Source: Afifella sp. IM 167 (lineage in GTDB: Bacteria > Pseudomonadota > Alphaproteobacteria > Rhizobiales > Afifellaceae). Taken from it: a stretch of DNA of 64,000 nucleotides. The position numbers were made by a program, and so were the translations under genes. The notes beneath the pieces are model-generated. The model saw only the letters and a list, made by a program, of their open reading frames with translations, was not told the origin of the DNA and searched no databases. Positions 43,247 through 52,306 of this stretch are shown in pieces. The stretch is taken from the NCBI RefSeq assembly GCF_020144925.1, contig NZ_NSLC01000007.1:124001-188000 (forward strand). The letters are read 5' to 3'. Within the stretch, counting starts at the first letter, position 1; every line of letters begins with the position of its first letter.

Positions 43247-45419
43247 CGGGGAAAGCCTCGTCACGAAGGTTACGCAGAACACGGGGTCGGGCGACAAAGC
43301 ACATCCCTACGAGTTCGCGGATCGCGTCCGAACGCTAACGCCAGTGATCGAAGAGGTTTTGGCGCACGTCGACGAACTCCCCGATGCCGCTTGTCCAGAC
43401 GATGAGGCGGTAGTCGCCCTTACTCTCCACCCGAGCTATCTTGCACGGTCTTACCATCCATCCAACATGCTTCGAGAACTGGGACTTCGCCAAGTTGGCA
43501 GCCGGGAGCAGACTGTTGAGCCACTGAAGTCCGTTCGCAAGACGCCGATCACGAAAACGACCGAACTCTTCATTGCGGGTCCACGTCCGGCACTTCACCA
43601 TCTTCTTCCCGCGCGTAACAAGAATCCCTCAGATGCTTTCAAGGATGATTTCCGCAAGATCGAGACCGTCCGCGCGCTAGGCCTTGAACGACTGCGCGGC
43701 ACGAACATGAAGGGGGAGAACATCCCTCTTGAGGTTGTCCTGCATGTCGCAGGCGATGGCGAGGACGGAGAGCGCATCTATTTGGGCTTCGAGGATTGGT
43801 GCAACGTAGTTGGCGTCGAGCTACTGAACGATCGGATGATTGGCGGCCTTGCTTTCGTCAATGCGCGCGCAGACCACGACATGCTCGAAGATCTCGTCAA
43901 GTTCCCGTTCCTGCGGCTAGCTCGGCGGATGCCGAAACTCTCCTTTCGGCCCGTCTCGCTCCGTGCAGCTGCGATCAACGAGTCGTTCTCGGTCGATATC
44001 GAACACATCGCCCCTATGTCGGACCGCGCTCGCGTCGCGATCCTTGATGGAGGTCTCCCCAATGATCATCCCTTCGGCACCCTCGTCGTTGCACGGACGC
44101 CTGCCTCGATTGGTGCGCCGCTCCCGGAAGGTCTCCGCCACGGAACGCAAGTTACATCGGCAGCATTGTTCGGGCCGCTGGAGGAAGGCGAGCCATTGAT
44201 ACAGCCTTTCGCACCGATCGATCATTGGCGTGTGGTCGATGATGAAGGCGACGATTTCGAGCTTACACAGACACTCGATCGTATCGTGAATATTCTCGAG
44301 AGCGGTGACTACGACGTCGCAAACCTCTCCTTAGGGCCAGACATGGCGCTTGAAGACGATGACGTTCACATATGGACGTCGAGCATGGACGCGATCGCAG
44401 CGAAGAACGGCACGACGATCGTGTGCGCGGCAGGAAACAACGGTGACGATGATGCTGCAGCGGGTCATAATCGCGTTCAACCCTGCTCCGATGGCGTTAA
44501 CGTCATTGCGGTCGGCGCGCTAGACCGTCTCGGCCCCGGGTGGGAGCGTGCGCCGTACAGTGCGGTCGGGCCGGGTCGCTCGCCGGGGCGCGTAAAACCG
44601 GATTGTGTCGCTGTTGGCGGAACAGAGATCGACCCTTTTTTTGCAATCTCAGATCATGGGATCGCCAGCGGTACTATGGGAACGAGTTTCGCGGCACCTA
44701 CGGTCACTCGACTAGCCTCGGGGCTCAAGGCAACATTCGATCGGTTATCTCCAACGGCGATCCGTGCCGTGCTTTTTCATACCGCTCAAGACGAGGGCAA
44801 GAGTCGCGACGAAATCGGTTGGGGAAGCGTTCGCCATGACCTCGCCGATATCATCGCGTGCGCAGATGACGAAGCGACTGTGGTGTTTCAGGGAGAACTA
44901 GGGCTTCAATCAATGCGCCGCTATCCGATCCCATGCCCCGCTGCGGGATTCACACAACGCGTTGAGTTGTCCGCAACCTTCGTCGTAGCCTCACCAATCG
45001 AACCTGAGGACGCGGTTAGCTATACTCAGGTTGGTGCCCAGATCTTTTTTCGTCCAGAAACGGTGTCGGATCCTGGCGTGACTGAACAAGGCCGTCCTCG
45101 GTTGCACCCGACAAAGCGCTTTTTCGGCAGCGGAGATCATTTCCAAACTGAGCAGGAACTTCGCGAAGATGCCCATCGATGGGAAGCGGTTAAGCGCCAG
45201 ACCCGTCGCTTTAACCCCACTACCCTCGCGCGCCCGGTCTTCGACATTCAACATCACGCCCGCTCGCATGGTGGTGTTGGGAAGCGCAGCGCATCGGTAC
45301 CCTATGCATTGATCGTAACGATCCGGGAAAAAGACAACAATCGTTTGTACAACGACATTCTAGCGGCGCACACATCGCTGCGTGCTATGGTGCCGGGTAT
45401 CACGGTGCCGGTGACATAA
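43209..45419 (+). CDS. ietS: IetS, subtilisin-like serine protease (S8) of the IetAS system
   Basis: A 736-residue protein. The S8 catalytic triad is intact: Asp280 in VAILDGGLPNDHP, His311 in RHGTQVTSA and Ser493 in GTMGTSFAAPT. No signal peptide or pro-domain is obvious, so it should act inside the cell, unlike secreted subtilases. The first 270 residues are family-specific. In such two-gene systems the ATPase is thought to hold or trigger the protease, which then damages the host or phage; details are not settled. Codon use is less GC-rich than in the neighbouring housekeeping genes, in line with lateral transfer. Confidence 0.85.
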   Translation: MTKVAQTKFLIGNGESLVTKVTQNTGSGDKAHPYEFADRVRTLTPVIEEVLAHVDELPDAACPDDEAVVALTLHPSYLARSYHPSNMLRELGLRQVGSREQTVEPLKSVRKTPITKTTELFIAGPRPALHHLLPARNKNPSDAFKDDFRKIETVRALGLERLRGTNMKGENIPLEVVLHVAGDGEDGERIYLGFEDWCNVVGVELLNDRMIGGLAFVNARADHDMLEDLVKFPFLRLARRMPKLSFRPVSLRAAAINESFSVDIEHIAPMSDRARVAILDGGLPNDHPFGTLVVARTPASIGAPLPEGLRHGTQVTSAALFGPLEEGEPLIQPFAPIDHWRVVDDEGDDFELTQTLDRIVNILESGDYDVANLSLGPDMALEDDDVHIWTSSMDAIAAKNGTTIVCAAGNNGDDDAAAGHNRVQPCSDGVNVIAVGALDRLGPGWERAPYSAVGPGRSPGRVKPDCVAVGGTEIDPFFAISDHGIASGTMGTSFAAPTVTRLASGLKATFDRLSPTAIRAVLFHTAQDEGKSRDEIGWGSVRHDLADIIACADDEATVVFQGELGLQSMRRYPIPCPAAGFTQRVELSATFVVASPIEPEDAVSYTQVGAQIFFRPETVSDPGVTEQGRPRLHPTKRFFGSGDHFQTEQELREDAHRWEAVKRQTRRFNPTTLARPVFDIQHHARSHGGVGKRSASVPYALIVTIREKDNNRLYNDILAAHTSLRAMVPGITVPVT

Positions 45420-45461
45420 TCTTTGCATTCCATTCGAGCGCTCCAGGTTCATTGAAGACTT

Positions 45462-45479
45462 GGGGCGCTCCTCCGCCCC
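45462..45479. terminator. hairpin between convergent ietS and rlmE
   Basis: GGGGCG and CGCCCC pair across a six-base loop, between two convergent genes. There is no U tract on the plus side beyond a T after CCCC, so termination is possible but weakly supported. Confidence 0.4.
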
Positions 45480-45500
45480 TCCCCAGCAAACTCGCCGCCC

Positions 45501-46163
45501 CTACTCCTCCGGCCGGCCTCGAAAACCGGTCGCCAGAAGATACGTCTCCGGGCTGTCGGAGCGGCTTGCCGGCGGCTTGACGTGGATGACCTTCTCGAAG
45601 CTGCGCTTCAGGCGGGCAAGCAACGTGTGCTCGGTGCCACCCCGAAAAACCTTGGCGAGGAAGGCGCCGCCGGGGGCGAGCGTCTCCTCGGCAAATTCCG
45701 CCGCCGCCTCCACCAGCGCGACGATCCTGAGGTGATCGGTCGGCTTGTGGCCGGTCGTCGGCGCGGCCATGTCGGAAAGGACGAGGTCGGGCTTGTTGCC
45801 CCCCAGCGCCTCCTTCAGCGCCTCGGGCGCATCCTCGTCGAGAAAATCCTTCTTGAGGAACACGACGCCCGCCAGCGGATCCATGTCGAGATAGTCGATC
45901 GCGACGACGAGGGGGTCGGCATCGGTGGAGCCGGTGCGCCTTGCGCCGATATCCGACCAGCCGCCGGGCGCCGCGCCGAGATCGACGATACGCCTTCCGG
46001 GCTTCAGCAGACCGTGCTTCTCGTCGATCTCGATGAGCTTGTAGGCGGCGCGCGAGCGCATGCCCTCCGCCTTGGAGCGGGTGACGTAGGGATCGTTCAG
46101 CTGCCGCTCCAGCCAGCGCCGGGAGGAGGCTTTTCGCTTCTTGTGGCTGGTCAGCCGGGCCAT
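45501..46163 (-). CDS. rlmE: 23S rRNA 2'-O-methyltransferase RlmE (FtsJ)
   Basis: A 220-residue protein. It has the basic N-terminus ([23 protein letters not shown]), the [11 protein letters not shown] motif and the AdoMet loop [13 protein letters not shown], plus the DMAAPTTGH segment and LAKVFRGG with the catalytic Lys. It methylates U2552 of 23S rRNA. It follows ppx/gppA by 28 bp, a pairing known from other Hyphomicrobiales, and lies convergent to ietS. Confidence 0.97.
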   Translation of the reverse strand: MARLTSHKKRKASSRRWLERQLNDPYVTRSKAEGMRSRAAYKLIEIDEKHGLLKPGRRIVDLGAAPGGWSDIGARRTGSTDADPLVVAIDYLDMDPLAGVVFLKKDFLDEDAPEALKEALGGNKPDLVLSDMAAPTTGHKPTDHLRIVALVEAAAEFAEETLAPGGAFLAKVFRGGTEHTLLARLKRSFEKVIHVKPPASRSDSPETYLLATGFRGRPEE

Positions 46164-46191
46164 GGGCGCCTCCCGGCTTTCGGTGCGGGTG

Positions 46192-47493
46192 TCATTCGCC
46201 CTCCCCCGAGCCTTGGTCGGGCCCTTGCCCGGATCCTTGAGCTCCCGGGGCAGGACGGCGGCCGGAACGGCCGCGGCGCGGATCGTGGCGCGGCTTCAAA
46301 TGCCCGTCGGCGCGCATCAGCTGCATCAGGATGCCCTCTCTGAGGCCACGGTCGGCGACGCGCAGGCGCGTGCAGGCAAACTCGGTGCGGATCGCCTCGA
46401 AGATGGCGCAGCCGGCAAGGACGAGGTCGGCGCGCTCGCGGCCAATGCAGGGATTGGCGATGCGGGCCTCGTAATCCATGCCGCGCAGCTTGAGCATCAT
46501 CGCCTCGATGTCTGCCTCCTCCATCCACAGCCCGTCGACCGAGCGGCGGTCGTAGCGCGGCAGGTCGAGATAGACGCCGGCGAGCGTCGTCACCGTGCCG
46601 GAGGTGCCCAGCAGGTGGAAGCGGCGCTCGCTCACCGCCTTCCGCAGCGCCGGGCGGGCGCGGAAGCGGAAGAACTCGCTGCGGACATCCTCCACCATCG
46701 CCTGGAAGACTTCGGGGGTGACGTCGACGCCGCCATGGCGCTCGGCGAGCGTGACGACGCCGACCGGCAGAGAGGCCCAGGCGCGCACCAGGCCGCGATG
46801 GCGTCCGCGCCGGCGGTCGAGCCAGACGATCTCGGAGGAGCCGCCGCCGATATCGAAGAGCACGGCGCCTTCCGTGGCCGGGTCGAGAAGCGGCGCGCAG
46901 CCGGCGGCGGCGAGATGAGCCTCGGTGCGCCGGTCGATCATCTCCAGGCGCAGGCCGACCTCGTCCTGCACACGTTCCAGGAAATCGCGGCCGTTGCCGG
47001 CGCTGCGGCAGGCTTCCGTGGCGATGAGGCGGGTGCGCGCGATCGGCCGGCTTTCCAGCTTCTGCCGGCAGACCTTCAGCGCCTCGACGGCGCGCTGCTG
47101 GGCTTCGGAGGAGAGGCCGCCGGTGCGAGAGATGCCCTCGCCCAGGCGGACGATGCGGGAAAAGGAGTCCACGACGCGAAAATGCTCGCCGCGCGGCTCC
47201 GCCACCAACAACCTGCAGTTGTTGGTGCCGAGGTCGAGAGCTGCATAGAACGGGCCGCGGCCGTAACCGCCCTGCCCGCCATGGCGGCGCACGCGCCACC
47301 TCTGGCCCGACCGACGCTGGCCGGGATCCGCCTCGCCGCCGGCGCGCTCTTGCGGGCGCACGGCCAGCGAGGGCCCTGCCAAAGCGCTGGTGCCCTCCTT
47401 CTCAGCGCCTTCCCTCTTCGAGGCGGCGCGGGGGGCCAGCTCCGTCGGACCGGGCGGGAATGCGGCCTTGGCCGCATCCGTGCCCTTGGTCAT
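46192..47493 (-). CDS. Ppx/GppA family exopolyphosphatase
   Basis: A 433-residue protein from the ATG at 47493 (ribosome site GAGGAGA). About 80 low-complexity Gly/Arg/Ala-rich residues precede the catalytic domain, which starts at [18 protein letters not shown] and includes [11 protein letters not shown] (phosphate binding) and [13 protein letters not shown]. The last 30 residues are again Gly/Arg/Gln rich. The enzyme removes phosphate from polyphosphate or pppGpp. A frame start further upstream at 47589 is less likely. Upstream of rlmE in one operon. Confidence 0.93.
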   Translation of the reverse strand: MTKGTDAAKAAFPPGPTELAPRAASKREGAEKEGTSALAGPSLAVRPQERAGGEADPGQRRSGQRWRVRRHGGQGGYGRGPFYAALDLGTNNCRLLVAEPRGEHFRVVDSFSRIVRLGEGISRTGGLSSEAQQRAVEALKVCRQKLESRPIARTRLIATEACRSAGNGRDFLERVQDEVGLRLEMIDRRTEAHLAAAGCAPLLDPATEGAVLFDIGGGSSEIVWLDRRRGRHRGLVRAWASLPVGVVTLAERHGGVDVTPEVFQAMVEDVRSEFFRFRARPALRKAVSERRFHLLGTSGTVTTLAGVYLDLPRYDRRSVDGLWMEEADIEAMMLKLRGMDYEARIANPCIGRERADLVLAGCAIFEAIRTEFACTRLRVADRGLREGILMQLMRADGHLKPRHDPRRGRSGRRPAPGAQGSGQGPDQGSGEGE

Positions 47494-47724
47494 GACCCGA
47501 TCTCCTCGCGGGCGCGGCCCTTCGGGCGCCCGCATGCGTTGGCAAAAGATTAGCAGGTGAAGGCAGAAAAGGGAAACGACGAGCGGCACGCTGCCCGGCA
47601 GGCCCCCGAAGCGCCCGCGACAGAACGGGCAAGCGGGGCGCGAGGATGGGCCTTGAAAAGCGCCGATCCGCCCTTTAGGTAGACGGCCGTGCCACGGTCG
47701 CCATCGGCCGCGCGGCGCCCTTCT

Positions 47725-47798
47725 TGGGGAATAGTTTAACGGTAGAACAGCGGACTCTGACTCCGTCGGTCCTGGTTCGAATCCAGGTTCCCCAGCCA
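47725..47798 (+). tRNA. tRNA-Gln(CUG)
   Basis: A 74-base tRNA with encoded CCA. Acceptor TGGGGAA pairs with TTCCCCA, the anticodon arm GCGGACTCTGACTCCGT shows anticodon CUG, and the T arm is CCTGGTTCGAATCCAGG. It stands alone upstream of the arsenic gene region. Confidence 0.97.
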
Positions 47799-47816
47799 GT
47801 CACCCCTGAGTGACTG
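47797..47816 (+). terminator. hairpin after tRNA-Gln
   Basis: CAGTCAC and GTGACTG pair across a six-base loop immediately after the tRNA 3' end, followed by ATCTTGC. A short terminator or processing signal is likely. The following stretch to about 48090 shows no gene or clear site. Confidence 0.5.
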
Positions 47817-48090
47817 ATCTTGCAGCGTGATTCTGAGCCAAGCGGCCGATTCACACAGACCTGTCTCACAGAGATGTCTGACCGCTCCCGTCCTCAACCG
47901 GAGGACTTCTGAGCGTGGCAATGATCCGGCACGTGCATCGCCGCGACGCCGTAGATCCACGGGGTCAGCGAAAGGCATCCGCATCCAACCGCGCTGCGAA
48001 GGAAGGCGGCGACGCGGGCTGCCTCAATGGCTTTGGCACCGCGCCCGGCGCTGCCTCATGCGCGCTCGGGGCGACCAAGCGCACTGTGCC

Positions 48091-48148
48091 CCCTTGCGCA
48101 AGACACGCTTGCAGCAAAAAAATGCGCTCAAGCGCATATGCGCAAGGG
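48091..48148 (+). promoter_or_regulatory. palindromic region before arsR (probable ArsR operator)
   Basis: Two nested symmetries are visible. CCCTTGCGCA (48091-48100) is the exact inverted repeat of TGCGCAAGGG (48139-48148), and TGCGCT-CA-AGCGCA (48123-48136) is a tight palindrome between them. The structure ends 11 bases before the arsR start. ArsR-type repressors bind imperfect palindromes over their own promoter, so autorepression relieved by As(III) is the inferred role. Confidence 0.6.
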
Positions 48149-48158
48149 CGGGATCGAT

Positions 48159-48455
48159 ATGGACGTAAACCTTGTTCTGGCGGCGCTCGCCGAACCGACG
48201 CGGCTTGGTGCCATCCGCATCGTCTGGGATGGCGGCGAGCATTGCGTCTGCGAGCTGATGGAGCGGCTGCAGGCCACCCAGTCGCGCATGTCGCGGCATA
48301 TGGGCGTCCTGAAGGCGGCAGGCCTCGTCACGGACCGGCGCGATGCGCAATGGGTTCGCTACCGGCGCAATCCGGATCTGCCGGAGGAGCTTGCGGCGAT
48401 CGTCGATGCGGCGGTGGCCGCGGTGGACGGCCGGCCGCGAAAGGCCGCGGCATGA
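48159..48455 (+). CDS. arsR: ArsR-family metalloregulator
   Basis: A 98-residue protein from the ATG at 48159 (an ATG at 48138 in the palindrome is also in frame). It shows the winged-helix pattern LAALAEPTRLGAIRIV, EHCVCELMERL and the recognition helix TQSRMSRHMGVLKAAGLV. The CxC pair in HCVCEL is the As(III)/Sb(III) site of classical ArsR. It overlaps the permease start by four bases (ATGA), so it represses the small ars operon that includes the permease and CxxC protein. Confidence 0.95.
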   Translation: MDVNLVLAALAEPTRLGAIRIVWDGGEHCVCELMERLQATQSRMSRHMGVLKAAGLVTDRRDAQWVRYRRNPDLPEELAAIVDAAVAAVDGRPRKAAA

Positions 48456-49525
48456 GCGCCTCCGACCTCGCCGAGGCGCCCTCGCCCGCCGAGCGGCGCC
48501 CCTCGCCATTCCTCTGGTACGGCGGCACCGCCGCCGCGCTGGCGCTATGGTTTCTCGTCTATCGCGGCCTGAAGCCGGCGGCGGAGCTCGTCACCGGCCT
48601 CCTGCCGGTGGCGCGCGAGAGCCGCCTCGGCGAGGCGATCGCCTTCTTCCTCTACGACACGCCGAAAGTGCTGATGCTGCTCTCGCTCATCGTCTTCGCC
48701 ATGGGCGTGGTGCATTCCTTCTTCTCGGCCGAGAAGACGCGCGCCTTCCTCTCGGGCCGCCGCGAGGGCGCCGGCAACGTCATGGCGGCGGGGCTCGGCA
48801 TCCTGACCCCCTTCTGCTCCTGCTCGGCAATCCCGCTCTTCATCGGCTTCGTCCAGGCGGGGATTCCGCTCGGCGTCACCTTCTCCTTCCTCATCGCCGC
48901 GCCGATGGTGAACGAGGTGGCGCTCGGCCTGTTGTTCGGCCTCGTCGGCTGGCAGGTCGCCCTCCTCTATCTCGCTTTCGGGCTCGGCATTGCCATCGCG
49001 TCGGGCTGGCTCATCGGCCGCCTGGGCATGGAATTCTGGCTGCAGGACTGGGTGCGCGAACTCAACGCGACGGGCGGCTGCTGCCGGCCTGCCGAAACGC
49101 GACTTACCGGCCCGGAGCGCATCCGCGAGGGGATCGCCTCCATGAAGGAGATCGTCGGGCGGGTCTGGCTCTGGATCCTCGCCGGCATCGCCGTGGGCGC
49201 CGGCATCCACGGCTACGTGCCGGCCGAACTGATGGCCCGTGTCATGGGGGCGGAAGCCTGGTGGTCGGTGCCCGCCGCGATCGGCCTCGGCATCCCGATG
49301 TATTCTTCGGCCGCCGGCATCATCCCGGTGGTGGAGGCGCTTCTCGACAAGGGCGCGGCGCTCGGCACGACGCTCGCCTTCATGATGTCGGTGCTGGCGC
49401 TTTCCCTGCCGGAGATCGTCATCCTGAAGAAGGTGCTGAAGGGCCGGCTCATCGCCCTCTTCGTCGCCATCGTCGGCACCGGCATCCTGGCCGTCGGCTT
49501 TCTCTTCAACATCCTGTTCGGCTGA
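48452..49525 (+). CDS. permease of the ArsP / COG0701 family
   Basis: A 357-residue membrane protein with about eight hydrophobic segments. It has the family motif LTPFCSCSAIPLFIGF (residues about 117-132), with a Cys pair shown in ArsP to bind trivalent methylarsenical, and the internal repeat IPMYSSAAGIIPVVEAL. A CC pair (GGCCRPAE) lies in the central loop. Such permeases export trivalent organoarsenicals or serve metal export generally. It is cotranscribed with arsR and the CxxC protein. Confidence 0.9.
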   Translation: MSASDLAEAPSPAERRPSPFLWYGGTAAALALWFLVYRGLKPAAELVTGLLPVARESRLGEAIAFFLYDTPKVLMLLSLIVFAMGVVHSFFSAEKTRAFLSGRREGAGNVMAAGLGILTPFCSCSAIPLFIGFVQAGIPLGVTFSFLIAAPMVNEVALGLLFGLVGWQVALLYLAFGLGIAIASGWLIGRLGMEFWLQDWVRELNATGGCCRPAETRLTGPERIREGIASMKEIVGRVWLWILAGIAVGAGIHGYVPAELMARVMGAEAWWSVPAAIGLGIPMYSSAAGIIPVVEALLDKGAALGTTLAFMMSVLALSLPEIVILKKVLKGRLIALFVAIVGTGILAVGFLFNILFG

Positions 49526-49544
49526 GCCGGAGGAGTTTCCCGAC

Positions 49545-49781
49545 ATGAAAGACGTGAAAGTGCTCGGTCCCGGCTGCAAGCGCTGCGAGACGGCCGAGGA
49601 AATGGTGCGCGCCGCCGCCGACAGGCTCGGGATCGCCACGCAGATCGAGAAGGTGACGGACTACGCCGAGATCGCCCGCTACGGCGCGGCCTCCACTCCG
49701 GGCATCGTCGTTGACGGCAAGCTCGTCCATGCCGGCGGCCTGCCGCGCGAGGAGGCGCTCGAAGCCTGGCTGTCGGCATGA
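49545..49781 (+). CDS. small thioredoxin-like protein (redox-active disulphide protein 2 family)
   Basis: A 78-residue protein: MKDVKVLGPGCKRCETAEEMV has the CxxC redox site near residue 11-14, and ASTPGIVVDGKLVHAGG has the cis-Pro loop. These small proteins often accompany COG0701 permeases and are thought to supply thiols or hand over metal/arsenic. It follows the permease by 19 bp with a GGAGG ribosome site. Confidence 0.93.
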   Translation: MKDVKVLGPGCKRCETAEEMVRAAADRLGIATQIEKVTDYAEIARYGAASTPGIVVDGKLVHAGGLPREEALEAWLSA

Positions 49782-49951
49782 GCGAGATGTGAGATGACGC
49801 GGGAGCGGGCGACAGAAAAAGTCCGCGGCGCGAGCGCAAGGAGGACGCCGAAATTCTTTCACGGCGGATCATCAGAGCCCTATATAGCGCGACGACACAG
49901 GCGGGGATTGTCTTCGGAGCAAGGCCGCCCATAGAATAGCGAAGATAAAAA

Positions 49952-49973
49952 GAGCGTCCATCAGGAGACGCTC
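49952..49973 (+). promoter_or_regulatory. hairpin in the aioX leader
   Basis: GAGCGTC and GACGCTC pair across an eight-base loop, ending 15 bases before the aioX ATG and next to its ribosome site. It may modulate translation or be part of an operator. The rest of the 207-bp gap shows nothing definite. Confidence 0.35.
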
Positions 49974-49988
49974 ACCGGGAGGCGCCTG

Positions 49989-50849
49989 ATGCTCACCCGC
50001 CGCACTGTGCTGGCGGGCGTCGGTGGCGTGTTCGCCGCTGGCGCAGCGGGCCGTTCGTTCGGGGCGGCCCGGGAACCGTTGCGCTGCGGGCTGACGCCGG
50101 TTCTTCTGACCTCCGATCTCGATCTTCTGGAAGCGTTGCGCGTCTACCTTACGGCGGCAACCGGCCGAGACGTCGAGATCGTCACCCGGCGGACCTACCA
50201 GGAGATCACCAGTCTGCTCGTCTCGGGGCAACTCGACGCCGCCTGGATCTGCGGCTATCCGTTCGTCGCCTACCGCTCCGAGCTCGACCTCCTCGCCGTC
50301 CCCATCTGGCGGGGCAGGCCGCTATACCAGTCCTATCTCATCGCGGCGGCAGACCGGCAGGCGAGATCGATCGACGATCTGGCCGGCGATATTCACGCCT
50401 TCTCCGACCCCGATTCCAATTCCGGCTTCCTGGTCACCGCTGCGGAACTCGCAGCGAAGGGCCAGAGGCCGGAGCGCTTTTTCCACCAGACCTTCTTCAC
50501 GTACGGGCACCGCAACGTGGTGCGTGCCGTCGCTTCCGGCCTTGCCCAGAGCGGCAGCGTAGACGGCTATGTCTTCGAGGTCCTGAAGGAGGTCGAACCC
50601 AGCCTCACCCAGGCGATACGGATCGTGCGCGCCTCGGACTGGTATGCCTTTCCGCCGATGGCCAGCCCGGCGCTCGCGCGCGGCTCGGCACGCACGGCGG
50701 CACTGCGTCGAGCCCTTCTTGGCGCCCATCGCGATCCCGCCGGACAGAGGCTCCTTGCCGCGCTTCGTCTCGATTCCTTCGCCGAGGAGAACCCTTCGCT
50801 CTACGCTCCGATCGCCACGAACATGAACCTCGTGCGGAGCATCGGATGA
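49989..50849 (+). CDS. aioX: AioX, periplasmic arsenite-binding sensor protein
   Basis: A 286-residue protein of the PhnD-like phosphite/phosphonate-binding fold. An N-terminal signal with a twin-arginine look (LTRRTVLAGVGGVFAAGAAG) is followed by LRCGLTPVLLTSD and AAWICGYPFVAYR. The Cys88 in WICGYPF corresponds to the Cys that binds As(III) in AioX. It passes the signal to the AioS kinase, encoded next with a four-base overlap. Position before aioS, aioR and aioBA makes the assignment firm. Confidence 0.92.
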   Translation: MLTRRTVLAGVGGVFAAGAAGRSFGAAREPLRCGLTPVLLTSDLDLLEALRVYLTAATGRDVEIVTRRTYQEITSLLVSGQLDAAWICGYPFVAYRSELDLLAVPIWRGRPLYQSYLIAAADRQARSIDDLAGDIHAFSDPDSNSGFLVTAAELAAKGQRPERFFHQTFFTYGHRNVVRAVASGLAQSGSVDGYVFEVLKEVEPSLTQAIRIVRASDWYAFPPMASPALARGSARTAALRRALLGAHRDPAGQRLLAALRLDSFAEENPSLYAPIATNMNLVRSIG

Positions 50850-52306
50850 ATCCAGCGCGCGGCGGATGGCTCGGCCGGGCGCCGATCACGGTGAAGGCGC
50901 CTGTCGTTGCCGCACTCCTCATGGCGATCGTCGGCGTGGTGGCCTCCGAACGTGTCCTCTCGCGGCTCGTCGCCATCCAGGAACGGCAGATCAACGAACT
51001 CACCTCGGCCTATCTCGAAGGACTCGCTTCGCCCCTGACGGAGCCCGTGTTGCGTCGAGATCCCTGGGAGATCTTCAATACGCTCGACCAGGCGCGACAT
51101 CTCTCCTCCCTGGTGCGGCCTGTGGAGACGGTCGTCAGCGATGCCGAGGGGCACGTGCTTGCAGGTTCCGACCCGCGCGCCCGGCCGATCGGATCGCGGC
51201 AGCCCGCTATGGCGGCCCCCGCCGGAGGCGAAGGCAGGATCGCCATCGACGAGGAAGCCGGACGGGCCTTCGTCAGTCGATCCCTCGCGGTGGAGGGAAC
51301 CGCCATCGGAACGCTCTATTCGGAGTTCGACATTTCCGAACTTCTCGCCGAGCGCCAGGATGCGTTGTGGACCCTCCTTGCCACCAACGCCGGTCTCACC
51401 CTCGGCTTCATGTTTCTCGGCTGGTTCGCCGTCAGGCGCATGGTCCGGCCGATGAAGGTTCTTTCCGACCACCTTGCTCAGTCGCCGGAGGGGGGAATCC
51501 GGCCGATCTCCCCTCGCCTCTTTCCGCGCTTGGGCAGCGAGGCGGGTCATCTCTTCCGGCGCTTCAATCAGATGGCGGAGGCCGTCAACGAAAATGCGGC
51601 GCTCGCAGCCCGGCTCGCCGAAGAGCAGCGCCTTGCCGGCCTCGGCCGGCTGACGAGCGGCATGGCCCACGAGATCAACAATCCCCTGGGCGGACTTCTC
51701 AACGCCGTCGATACGCTGCGCCGGCACGGCGACAAGCCGATGGTGCGCACGCGGGCCGTCTCGCTCATCGAACGAGGCCTTTCCGGCATCCGCGACGTGG
51801 TGCAGGCCGCGCTCGCCACCTACCGCGAGAAGGACGGCGGCCGACAGCTGTCGCTGCAGGACTTCGAGGATGTGCGCATCCTCCTGCAGCCGGAGTTGCG
51901 GCGGCATGCCCAGAACCTCGACTGGCATATCGAGGCGACCAGCCTGCCCTCCCTGCCCGGAAACCCCATCCGTCAGACACTGCTCAATCTTCTTCTCAAC
52001 GCCAGCGCCGCCAGCGGCGAAGGCGGCAGGCTGTCCTTCCGCGCCACAACGCATCGCGAGGGCGGGCTTTGCCTGGAGGTCGCCGATTCGGGCCCCGGCC
52101 TGCCAGCCGCGGGCGCAGCGCTTCTGACCGGCGACGGCGCTTCGGCGATCCTTGGCGACGGCAAGGGTCTCGGCCTGTGGATGGTTCGCCGCCTCGTCGA
52201 CGAGATCGGGGGAACGATCGAGGTCGGTGGGTCGGATCTGGGCGGCACATCGATCCGTCTGGAGCTGAAGAACGTCGCGATGGAAAGGCACTCCAATGCC
52301 GCATGA
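50846..52306 (+). CDS. aioS: AioS, arsenite-responsive sensor histidine kinase
   Basis: A 486-residue protein. One hydrophobic segment near residues 14-33 and another near 175-193 bound a periplasmic domain, followed by a HAMP-like region. The H-box reads LTSGMAHEINNPLGGLLN with His275, and the ATPase domain has LLNLLLNAS (N box), VADSGPGLP (G1) and GKGLGLWMVRRLV (G2). It phosphorylates AioR when AioX senses As(III). It overlaps aioR by 11 bases. Confidence 0.94.
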   Translation: MNPARGGWLGRAPITVKAPVVAALLMAIVGVVASERVLSRLVAIQERQINELTSAYLEGLASPLTEPVLRRDPWEIFNTLDQARHLSSLVRPVETVVSDAEGHVLAGSDPRARPIGSRQPAMAAPAGGEGRIAIDEEAGRAFVSRSLAVEGTAIGTLYSEFDISELLAERQDALWTLLATNAGLTLGFMFLGWFAVRRMVRPMKVLSDHLAQSPEGGIRPISPRLFPRLGSEAGHLFRRFNQMAEAVNENAALAARLAEEQRLAGLGRLTSGMAHEINNPLGGLLNAVDTLRRHGDKPMVRTRAVSLIERGLSGIRDVVQAALATYREKDGGRQLSLQDFEDVRILLQPELRRHAQNLDWHIEATSLPSLPGNPIRQTLLNLLLNASAASGEGGRLSFRATTHREGGLCLEVADSGPGLPAAGAALLTGDGASAILGDGKGLGLWMVRRLVDEIGGTIEVGGSDLGGTSIRLELKNVAMERHSNAA

